6,746 nt of DNA from Acidimicrobiales bacterium. GTDB taxonomy: Bacteria; Actinomycetota; Acidimicrobiia; Acidimicrobiales; Bog-793. Below the pieces are notes generated by a model that was not told where the DNA came from, made no database searches, and was given only the letters and a program-made list of their open reading frames with translations. Where the stretch lies: the NCBI GenBank assembly GCA_030037405.1, contig JASHRK010000117.1, forward strand, positions 1 through 6,746, read 5' to 3'. This document shows positions 1 through 6,592 of the stretch, piece after piece (the first letter of the stretch is position 1; every line of letters begins with the position of its first letter). A program made the translations under genes and the position numbers.

Positions 1-1058
<1,058 letters not shown>

Positions 1059-1062
1059 TACC

Positions 1063-1112
1063 CGGGCCGGCCGGGGCAGCCTGGCCCCGACGGGCGCGGG
1101 CGGGCTGGCCCG
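1063..1112. terminator. Nested GC-rich hairpin between convergent icd and mdh (possible bidirectional terminator)
   Basis: The 56-base gap between the icd and mdh stop codons can fold as an outer stem pairing 1063-1072 with 1103-1112 (nine Watson-Crick pairs and one G-U on the plus strand). Inside it is a perfect six-pair hairpin, 1072-1077 with 1084-1089, loop AGCCTG. The two stems share base 1072, so one end pair must open. There is no T-run on either side, so it is not a classical intrinsic terminator. The position between converging stop codons is what argues for a termination or transcript-end role in both directions. GC-rich DNA folds easily, so the function is an inference. Confidence 0.45.
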
Positions 1113-1114
1113 TG

Positions 1115-2101
1115 CTAGTCCGTGGCGCCTCCGAGGAGCTCTGCGACCTCCCGGCGCTCCTCGAGGAGCTCCTCTGTCGTGAGGCGGATCCTCTCGCCGG
1201 CGAACGCCGAGTGCTGCAGGCCCTCGACCACCTCCCAGCCGCCGGCGCCGTCCGAGCGGACCGGGAACCCGAACTGGAGTCCCTCGGGCACGCCGTACTC
1301 CCCGTGGGAGACGACGGCGGCAGAGGTCCAGTCACCCTTGTCGGTGAGACGGCGGATGCTCCGCACGCAGTCGATCGCCGCGCTGGCGGCCGAGGCGGCC
1401 GAGGAGGCGCCCCGTGCATCGATGATGGCAGCTCCCCTCTTCTGCACCGTCGCAAGAAACGTCCCCTCGAGCCAGGCACGGTCCCCGATCGCCTCGGTTG
1501 CCCTCTTGCCGGCTACCAGGGCGTTCTCGAAGTCCGGGAACTGCGTGGCGGAATGGTTGCCCCAGATCGCGAGGTTCGTCACCTCGGTGACGGGCACGCC
1601 GGCGCGCCTTGCCAGCTCGGACTTTGCCCGGTTCTCGTCGAGCCTCGTCATGGCGAAGAACCGTTCTCCCGGGACCCCGGTGGCGTTCGTCCTCGCGATG
1701 AGGCAGTTCGTGTTGCAGGGGTTCCCGACGACGAGCACGCGCACGTCCGGGGCGGCGTGGTCGGCGATCGCCCGTCCCTGAGGCTTGAAGATGCCGCCGT
1801 TGATCCCGAGCAGGTCCTTTCGCTCCATGCCTGCTTTGCGGGGCACGGACCCGACGAGGAGGGCGAGAGAGGTCCCGTCGAAGGCCGTCTTCAGGTCCGA
1901 GGTCGCGACCACGTCCGCAAGCGGCGGGAAGGCGCAGTCGTCGAGCTCCATCACGACTCCCTCGAGCGCTCTCATCGCCGGTTCGATCTCGAGAAGGCGG
2001 AGAACGACGGGCTGGTCAGGCCCGAGAAGCTCGCCGGCGGCGATCCGGAAGAGAAGCGAGTACCCGATCTGGCCGGCGGCGCCCGTCACGGTCACGTGCA
2101 T
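1115..2101 (-). CDS. mdh: Malate dehydrogenase (NAD-dependent)
   Basis: Interconverts malate and oxaloacetate in the cytoplasm, the last step of the citric acid cycle. The 328 residues match the usual length of the bacterial Mdh subfamily that begins with TGAAGQIGYSLLFRIA. The dinucleotide-binding loop is GAAGQIG (7-13). LRLLEIEP (34-41) puts a glutamate at the end of the second strand, as expected for NAD preference. The active-site loop RKAGMERKDLL has Arg88 and Arg94, VGNPCNTN (125-132) the substrate asparagine, MTRLDENRAK (151-160) Asp155 and Arg158, and WGNHSATQFPDF the catalytic His183. The ATG at 2101 is chosen because CAGGAG lies four bases upstream and the protein then starts just before the first strand. 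An in-frame GTG at 2149 would add 16 residues but has no ribosome binding site. Stop is TAG. It follows the methyltransferase on the same strand after a 186-base gap holding two hairpin repeats. Confidence 0.97.
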   Translation of the reverse strand: MHVTVTGAAGQIGYSLLFRIAAGELLGPDQPVVLRLLEIEPAMRALEGVVMELDDCAFPPLADVVATSDLKTAFDGTSLALLVGSVPRKAGMERKDLLGINGGIFKPQGRAIADHAAPDVRVLVVGNPCNTNCLIARTNATGVPGERFFAMTRLDENRAKSELARRAGVPVTEVTNLAIWGNHSATQFPDFENALVAGKRATEAIGDRAWLEGTFLATVQKRGAAIIDARGASSAASAASAAIDCVRSIRRLTDKGDWTSAAVVSHGEYGVPEGLQFGFPVRSDGAGGWEVVEGLQHSAFAGERIRLTTEELLEERREVAELLGGATD

Positions 2102-2105
2102 TGCT

Positions 2106-2130
2106 CTCCTGCGGGAGGTCTCTCCAGGAG
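2106..2130 (-). promoter_or_regulatory. mdh ribosome binding site with a possible masking hairpin
   Basis: On the minus strand CAGGAG (2111-2106) sits four bases before the mdh ATG and decides the start. An exact complement, CTCCTG (2130-2125), lies 13 bases upstream, so the leader can form a six-pair hairpin that covers the Shine-Dalgarno sequence. The ribosome binding site is well supported. The masking role is an inference, because stems of this size arise by chance in GC-rich leaders. Confidence 0.5.
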
Positions 2131-2192
2131 TCAGAGGGCCGTCTGTCACGAGTGAGAGAGGTTAGCCGCCGCCCCTGCCAGGTTCCCCGAGC

Positions 2193-2236
2193 AGTGGTCG
2201 AGGTTGTCGCCCGGCCGGGGCGAGAACCTCAACCGG
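2193..2236 (-). repeat. Palindromic hairpin repeat, copy 1 (nearer mdh)
   Basis: A 44-base imperfect palindrome whose arms are GGTCGAGGTT and AACCTCAACC on the plus strand (2196-2205 and 2225-2234). The inner stem CGCCC/GGGCG (2208-2212, 2218-2222) closes a five-base loop. The register is continuous from outer to inner stem, with only a C-A pair (2199/2231) and a G-G pair (2206/2224) interrupting it. It is identical to copy 2 at 40 of 44 positions, and the copies start 59 bases apart. The C-A mismatch becomes a G-U pair in minus-strand RNA, the sense of the flanking genes. No T-run follows it. Confidence 0.85.
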
Positions 2237-2251
2237 TGGGCGTCGGGCGGA

Positions 2252-2295
2252 AGTGGTCGAGGTTGTGGCCCGACCGGGGCGAGAACCTCAACCAC
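2252..2295 (-). repeat. Palindromic hairpin repeat, copy 2 (overlaps methyltransferase stop)
   Basis: Second tandem copy. The outer arms GTGGTCGAGGTT (2253-2264) and AACCTCAACCAC (2284-2295) pair at 11 of 12 positions. The inner stem GCCC/GGGC (2268-2271, 2277-2280) closes a five-base loop. Compared with copy 1 the outermost pairs are restored, while one inner pair is lost (2267/2281). Both copies share the same C-A and G-G mismatches, so they descend from one element. The methyltransferase TGA (2290-2288) lies inside the arm. Reading on the minus strand, the two copies are separated by 15 bases with no T-run. It resembles REP-type intergenic palindromes, but the family is not recognised. Confidence 0.87.
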
Positions 2296-3187
2296 ATGTC
2301 GGCTGGCGAGGGAGGCGCCTCGCCAGCACGGCGACGGCGTCGTAGCTGACGTCGACCCGGCCGCCGTGATCGTCGATGACCTCGCCGATCTCTCCGAGCA
2401 CCCGCTCGAGCTCGTCGGCGGGGAGGATGCGGTGGTCCGAGTGCGTCCGGAGCACCTCGAGCCAGCCGCTGGTGTCGTAGCTCGCGACGAAAGGACGCGA
2501 CTCCCGCGTCGTGCCGGTGAACAGCCGAGAGGACTCGATCTCGGCCTCCGTGTCGCCGCTGCCGCGTCTCATGGAGCTCACGACCTCCCGCGGCTCTGGT
2601 GAGGCGGGCGGCGCGACACGGGGGGATCGGCCGTTGGCCGCGAGGCGGGGGCCTACCCTCCCGTAGACCTCGTCGAGGCGCCGTTGCAGCTCGGGGGGAT
2701 GCGGCCGGGGGACGTTCCAGATGAGAGCGAGCGTGCCGCCGTCGGCGAGGAGGTCGGCCGCATCGAGGTAGCGGCGCTCGGGCGCCACCCAGTGCCACGA
2801 CTGGGCGGCGTAGAGGAGGTCGAAGAGGCGCCGGTGGCGACCTCGGGCTCGCTCCGCCTCTGCGAACTGCTCGAGGCCGGCGAGCTCGATGGTGTACTCG
2901 AGGCCGGGTATCCGGTCCAGGTGGCCCCGCAGCACTCTCGCCATCGCCGGGTCGGGCTCGACGCAGGTGAGCGACCAGCCGGCGATGGCCGCGGCTGTCC
3001 CCACGGTCCTCGTCGCCTTGCCGGTGCCGGCGCCCGACTCGCACAGCTCGGCCGGCCGGCCGGCCTCGAGTCCTGCAGCGGAGAAGACGGCCTCGAACAG
3101 CTCGGCCGGGTAGCTCGGCCGAGCTCGGTCGTAGAGCTCGGCCACCTCGCCGAAGACGAGGCGGCGTTCTCTCCTCGAATCGGTCAG
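2288..3187 (-). CDS. Class I SAM-dependent methyltransferase, substrate unknown
   Basis: A Rossmann-fold methyltransferase of the Methyltransf_11/25 kind that would move a methyl group from S-adenosylmethionine to an unidentified acceptor in the cytoplasm. Numbered from the start used here (299 residues): typical N-terminal segment FGEVAELYDRARPSYP (12-27), SAM-binding motif I ELCESGAGTGKAT (47-59), acidic strand-2 end CVEPDPAM with Glu77, and FDLLYAAQSWHWV (122-134) followed by LLADGGTLALIWN. The start is uncertain. Homologous sequence begins close to TDSRRERR, where the only candidate is a CTG at 3187. It overlaps the upstream TGA as CTGA and has GTGGAG five bases before it. The alternatives are GTG at 3247, which adds 20 residues lying over the upstream gene, and GTG at 3145, which cuts into the conserved segment. 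The stop lies within hairpin repeat copy 2. Nothing nearby identifies the substrate. Confidence 0.85.
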   Translation of the reverse strand: MTDSRRERRLVFGEVAELYDRARPSYPAELFEAVFSAAGLEAGRPAELCESGAGTGKATRTVGTAAAIAGWSLTCVEPDPAMARVLRGHLDRIPGLEYTIELAGLEQFAEAERARGRHRRLFDLLYAAQSWHWVAPERRYLDAADLLADGGTLALIWNVPRPHPPELQRRLDEVYGRVGPRLAANGRSPRVAPPASPEPREVVSSMRRGSGDTEAEIESSRLFTGTTRESRPFVASYDTSGWLEVLRTHSDHRILPADELERVLGEIGEVIDDHGGRVDVSYDAVAVLARRLPRQPTCG

Positions 3188-3387
3188 GCCAGCTCCACCC
3201 CGAGCCGCTTCAGGTAGGCAAGCCGCCGCTGCGCCGCCACCGTCCACTCGGTCAGGTCCGCCTCGAAGAGACAGCGATCACCTTCCTCGTACGCATGCTC
3301 GAGCTCGTCGAACGCTGCGTCCTCTTTGTCGAGTAGCTCCCTGTAGTGCTGGAGCATGTGATCGTCTATCACTCCGGTGAGTGCCAT
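3184..3387 (-). CDS. Small acidic protein of unknown function (67 residues)
   Basis: I do not recognise this protein. A strong AAGGAG six bases before the ATG at 3387 supports translation. A TTG codon directly before the ATG is a less likely start. The product has 16 Asp/Glu against 7 Lys/Arg. It looks wholly helical: an acidic stretch at about 8-47 (HYRELLDKEDAAFDELEHAY, 14-33, then EEGD) followed by a basic C-terminal helix, AAQRRLAYLKRLGVELA (51-67). There is no signal peptide, membrane segment or metal motif. It begins 36 bases after the SCP2-like gene, and its TGA overlaps the proposed methyltransferase start, so it sits inside the minus-strand gene run. A helical hairpin or small binding partner is possible. 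That is only a guess from composition. Confidence 0.75.
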   Translation of the reverse strand: MALTGVIDDHMLQHYRELLDKEDAAFDELEHAYEEGDRCLFEADLTEWTVAAQRRLAYLKRLGVELA

Positions 3388-3393
3388 CAACCA

Positions 3394-3399
3394 CTCCTT
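3394..3399 (-). promoter_or_regulatory. Ribosome binding site of the 67-residue gene
   Basis: AAGGAG on the minus strand, followed by six bases and then ATG at 3387. It is the best Shine-Dalgarno sequence in the window and fixes the start of an otherwise unrecognised small gene. Just upstream GTCGA and TCGAC (3417-3413 and 3406-3402) can form a five-pair stem, too small to call a terminator. Confidence 0.7.
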
Positions 3400-3423
3400 C
3401 CGTCGACCGGGATCGACACGAGG

Positions 3424-3822
3424 TTACTCGGGGTCGCGCGGAGGGCGCATTGCCTCGGTGTTCCAATTGCGTGACGAGAGCGCATCGAGCAGGGGAGCAG
3501 CCGAGACGAGGCACCTAGCGTCCCCCCGGACCTTGATCTCGCCCGCCGCGAGGAGCTCGGTCGCCGAGCTTGCGCCGAGCGCGAGGCGCTCGGCGCTCTC
3601 GTAGCTCTCGACGAGGACGACGTCGGTCCGGGCGACGGATCCCCGCTCGAGGACGGGTGCCTCGCCACCGCTCAGTTCGAGCGTCCAGCAGCACTCGTCT
3701 CCGCTCGGCAGCGTGACGAGCTGGCCTATCCGGACCGACCGGTCGCCGGGAAGCGGTCCGGTGGCGGCGAGGCGCTCCTCCAGGGCGGCGAACCACTCGT
3801 CGGAAAGAAACGCCCCTCTCAT
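3424..3822 (-). CDS. SCP2 sterol-binding-domain-like protein
   Basis: 132 residues, the size of a single SCP2 domain, which in characterised members forms a hydrophobic pocket for lipids or other apolar ligands. The sequence begins FLSDEWFAALEERLAATGP (5-23), an opening common in actinobacterial SCP2-family proteins. It has alternating strand segments (VRIGQLVTL, CCWTLELSGG, DVVLVESYESAERLALG) and the family-like helix-turn LLAAGEIKVRGDARCLVSAA near the C-terminus. There is no signal peptide or membrane segment, so it is probably cytoplasmic. The ATG at 3822 shares its A with the sdhB TGA (TGATG). No strong ribosome binding site is seen, so translation probably depends on ribosomes finishing sdhB. 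A GTG one codon earlier is possible. Stop is TAA. The ligand is unknown, and the link to succinate dehydrogenase rests on coupling alone. The family call is from sequence pattern. Confidence 0.78.
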   Translation of the reverse strand: MRGAFLSDEWFAALEERLAATGPLPGDRSVRIGQLVTLPSGDECCWTLELSGGEAPVLERGSVARTDVVLVESYESAERLALGASSATELLAAGEIKVRGDARCLVSAAPLLDALSSRNWNTEAMRPPRDPE

Positions 3823-4721
3823 CACCCGAGCGAGCCGCTCCCCGAGCGCGTCCTCGCCCCGCGACCTGCCCGTGTGCGCTCGGCGACCTGAGCGGCAGTC
3901 ATCGGAGCCGGCCTCGAGAGGATCCTCCGACCGAGCCAGGCGATCGGGTCGTAACGCGAGTCGACGACGCGCTCTTTCAAAGGGATGATGGCGTTGTCCG
4001 TGATGTGGATCTCCTCGGGGCACACCTCGGTGCAGCATTTGGTGATGTTGCAGTAGCCGACGCCCATCCGCTCTCTTATGTAGGCCCGCCTGTCGAGGGT
4101 GTCGAGCGGGTGCATCTCGAGCTCTGCGAGGCGCACGAAGAAACGCGGCCCGGCGTACCGCTCCTTGTTCTCCTCGTGGTCCCGGATCACGTGGCAGACG
4201 TTCTGGCACAGGAAACACTCGATGCACTTGCGGAATTCCTGCCCCCTCTCGACGTCCACCTGCTGCATGCGATACCCCTCAGGAGGCTTTTCCTGCGGGG
4301 TGAAGGAGGGGATCAGCTTGGCGACCTCGTAGTTGTAGGAGACGTCGGCCACGAGGTCCCGTATCACGGGGAAGGCTCTCATCGGAGAGATCGTCACCGG
4401 CTCGCCCGCCGGCAACGTCGACATCCGCGTCATGCACATGAGGCGGGGCCGGCCGTTTATCTCGGCGGAGCAGGAGCCGCACTTGCCCGCCTTGCAGTTC
4501 CACCGTACGGCCAGGTCGGGCGCCTGCGTTGCCTGGATGCGGTGGACGACGTCGAGCACCACCTCGCCCTCTGCTGCTTCGATGCGGTACTCGACGAAGT
4601 CCCCGCCCTTCGAGTCGCCCCTCCACAGGCGCATGCGCAAGTCCGCGACGGGCCCGGCCGGGAGGGCGGCTTCCGCCCCGGCCGGGGCAGTGGGACCGGC
4701 CGCCTGCTCGATCGCCCTCAT
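3822..4721 (-). CDS. sdhB: Succinate dehydrogenase iron-sulfur subunit (Sdh1 type)
   Basis: Carries electrons from the SdhA flavin through three iron-sulfur clusters to quinone at the membrane, on the cytoplasmic face. The [2Fe-2S] ligands are Cys76, 81, 84 and 96 (CKAGKCGSC plus LMC). The C-terminal cluster ligands come from CIECFLCQNVC (166-176) and YCNITKCCTEVCP (223-235), which together supply the [4Fe-4S] and [3Fe-4S] centres. The core from WRGD (33) to DPIAWLGRRIL closely matches, from memory, M. tuberculosis Rv0247c (about 248 residues). This protein is 299 residues, with an Ala/Pro-rich extension of about 27 residues in front and a basic Arg/Gly/Ser tail of about 28 behind. The ATG at 4721 is chosen because it overlaps the sdhA stop as ATGA, with GGGCAGGG just upstream. 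An internal ATG at 4634 would remove the N-terminal extension but lacks a ribosome binding site. Stop TGA overlaps the SCP2-like start. Confidence 0.96.
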   Translation of the reverse strand: MRAIEQAAGPTAPAGAEAALPAGPVADLRMRLWRGDSKGGDFVEYRIEAAEGEVVLDVVHRIQATQAPDLAVRWNCKAGKCGSCSAEINGRPRLMCMTRMSTLPAGEPVTISPMRAFPVIRDLVADVSYNYEVAKLIPSFTPQEKPPEGYRMQQVDVERGQEFRKCIECFLCQNVCHVIRDHEENKERYAGPRFFVRLAELEMHPLDTLDRRAYIRERMGVGYCNITKCCTEVCPEEIHITDNAIIPLKERVVDSRYDPIAWLGRRILSRPAPMTAAQVAERTRAGRGARTRSGSGSLG

Positions 4722-6592
4722 CCCTGCCCTTCTTTGACCTTGACCTCCGACGTCGAGGCGGGGTCGCCGGCCCCGTGCTCTTCCGCCTCGGCTTCTTCGA
4801 GGAGGGAGGCGAGCTCCGCCGGCATGGCAGGTCTCGGCTCGGGGGTCACGCTGTAGCGGCCGTCGGTGAGGCGCGTGACCATGTTGACCCTTTCGAGCTC
4901 CGGGTCTGCCTGTGGATAGTCATCGCGGGTGTGCCCCCCCCGGCTCTCGCGCCGCTCGATGGCTCCGAGCGTGGTGCAGTTGGCGCACGCCAGCATCGAC
5001 TCGAGGTCGATCGCCATGTGCCAGCTGGGATTGAAGGCCCTCTCCCCGGTCACACCGACCTTCTCGACCCGGTCTCCCAGCTCACCGAGGCGCTGTCTCG
5101 CATCCTCGAGCTCGCTCGCGGTCCGGATGATCCCGACCAGGTCCTGCATCGTCTCCTGCAGCTCGTGGTGAAGGTCGTAGGGGTTCTCGCCGCCGTCGCG
5201 GCCGAAGAAGGCGAGGCAGTGGCCAGCTACGGCCTCCACCTGGTCCTCGGCGACGGCTGGGGCGCCCGGCTGGCCGAGGGCGCGCTCGGCGGCGGCGAGC
5301 CCGGCGCGCCTGCCGAACACGAGCAGGTCTGAGAGGGAGTTGCCCCCGAGCCGGTTCGCTCCGTGCATCCCGCCCGCCACCTCGCCGGCGGCAAAGAGGC
5401 CCGGGACGGTCGTCTCGGCCGTGTCGGCGTCGACGCGCACTCCCCCCATGATGTAGTGGCACGTCGGCCCGATCTCCATCGGGACTGCCGTGATGTCGAC
5501 GTCGGCGAGCTGCTTGAACTGGTGGTACATGGACGGGAGGCGGCGCCTTATGTACTCGGGCGACCGCCTCGAGGCGATGTCGAGGTAGACGCCGCCGTGC
5601 TGGCTTCCCCTGCCCGCCTTCACCTCGCTGTTGATCGCCCGGGCGACCTCGTCGCGGGGGAGCAGCTCGGGCGGCCGCCGGTAGTTGACCTTGTCGTCGT
5701 ACCACCTGTCGGCCTCCTCGACCGAGTCGGCGGTCTCGGCGGCGAAGTACGGCGAGATGTAGTCGAACATGAAGCGCTCGCCCGCGGAGTTCTTGAGAAC
5801 GCCGCCGTCGCCCCGGACACCTTCGGTCACGAGGAGGCCGCGGGCCGAGAGGGGCCAGATCATCCCCGTCGGGTGGAACTGGACGCACTCCATGTCGATC
5901 ATGTCGGCCCCCGCCCAGAGGGCGAGGGCGTGCCCGTCCCCCGTCGACTCCCACGAGTTCGAGGTGAACTTCCAGGTCTTGCCGACTCCTCCGGTGGCGA
6001 GGACGACGGCCTTTGCCGAGAAGGCCACGAAGTCGCCCGACTCGCGGTAGAAGCCGACGGCCCCGTTCACGGCGCCGTCGTCGCCTTTCAGGAGCCGCAC
6101 GACCTTGCACTCCATGAAGACGTCGACCCCGAGGGCGACGGCACGTTGCTGGGTCGTACGGATGAGCTCGAGCCCGGTGCGGTCGCCCACGTGGGCAAGG
6201 CGGGCGTAGCGGTGGCCGCCGAAGTCGCGCTGGAGGATGCGACCGTCCTCGGTGCGGTCGAAGAGGGCTCCCCACTCCTCGAGCTCGAGGACGCGGTCAG
6301 GTGCCTCCCTGGCGTGCAGCTCGGCCATGCGCCAGTTGTTGAGCATCTTGCCGCCGCGCATCGTGTCCCGGAAGTGGACCTTCCAGTTGTCCTGGGGCCA
6401 GACGTTGCCGAGGGCGGCGGCGACGCCCCCTTCGGCCATGACGGTGTGCGCCTTCCCGAGCAGCGACTTGCAGACGAGAGCCGTCTTGCAGCCCTTCTCG
6501 ATTGCCTCGACGGCCGCTCGCATCCCGGCCCCGCCGGCGCCGATGACGACGACGTCGTAGCCGTGGGTCTCGACCTCGTGCTTTCCGGCCAT
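4718..6592 (-). CDS. sdhA: Succinate dehydrogenase flavoprotein subunit (Sdh1 type)
   Basis: Oxidises succinate to fumarate and passes electrons to SdhB; bound to the cytoplasmic side of the membrane through the complex. It has 624 residues, close to the 646 of M. tuberculosis Rv0248c, which it resembles closely from memory. The FAD-binding Rossmann loop is VVVIGAGGAGMRA (14-26). KAHTVMAEGG (47-56) carries His49, aligned with the histidine that holds FAD covalently. Active-site pieces are FHPTG (His240), TEGVRGDGG (256-264), LLPRDEVARAI (310-320, the region of the catalytic arginine), GPTCHYIMGG (His379) and NRLGGNSLSDLLVFG (Arg414). The C-terminal helical domain contains ESRGGHTRDDYP. The ATG at 6592 forms TGATG with the stop of the anchor gene, and its own TGA overlaps the sdhB ATG. 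Fumarate reductase is a formal alternative, since sequence alone does not set direction. The Sdh1-like order and nearby mdh and icd favour succinate oxidation. Confidence 0.97.
   Translation of the reverse strand: MAGKHEVETHGYDVVVIGAGGAGMRAAVEAIEKGCKTALVCKSLLGKAHTVMAEGGVAAALGNVWPQDNWKVHFRDTMRGGKMLNNWRMAELHAREAPDRVLELEEWGALFDRTEDGRILQRDFGGHRYARLAHVGDRTGLELIRTTQQRAVALGVDVFMECKVVRLLKGDDGAVNGAVGFYRESGDFVAFSAKAVVLATGGVGKTWKFTSNSWESTGDGHALALWAGADMIDMECVQFHPTGMIWPLSARGLLVTEGVRGDGGVLKNSAGERFMFDYISPYFAAETADSVEEADRWYDDKVNYRRPPELLPRDEVARAINSEVKAGRGSQHGGVYLDIASRRSPEYIRRRLPSMYHQFKQLADVDITAVPMEIGPTCHYIMGGVRVDADTAETTVPGLFAAGEVAGGMHGANRLGGNSLSDLLVFGRRAGLAAAERALGQPGAPAVAEDQVEAVAGHCLAFFGRDGGENPYDLHHELQETMQDLVGIIRTASELEDARQRLGELGDRVEKVGVTGERAFNPSWHMAIDLESMLACANCTTLGAIERRESRGGHTRDDYPQADPELERVNMVTRLTDGRYSVTPEPRPAMPAELASLLEEAEAEEHGAGDPASTSEVKVKEGQG

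Noticed and set aside
1376..1410. GCGGCCGAG direct repeat inside mdh
   Set aside because: It encodes an Ala/Ser stretch (GASSAASAASAA) that is normal at this position in the family.
2102..2149. Longer mdh start at GTG 2149 adding 16 residues
   Set aside because: No Shine-Dalgarno sequence precedes it and the extra residues fall outside the family's usual N-terminus, while the ATG at 2101 has CAGGAG upstream.
2150..2192. Possible -10-like TAACCT for an mdh promoter on the minus strand
   Set aside because: A poor match with no partner -35 element at the right distance; not distinguishable from background.
2193..2295. CRISPR array
   Set aside because: Only two units, each a self-complementary hairpin, a 15-base gap between them and no cas genes.
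3045..3145. Repeated GCTCGGCC units in the methyltransferase N-terminal coding region
   Set aside because: They encode the AEL tripeptide in AELYD, AELFE and AELCE with favoured codons, plus a GGCC-rich stretch; coding explains them without a DNA-level repeat.
3402..3417. Small stem GTCGA/TCGAC between the SCP2-like gene and the 67-residue gene
   Set aside because: Five pairs, no T-run and immediately before a strong ribosome binding site; more likely chance than a terminator.
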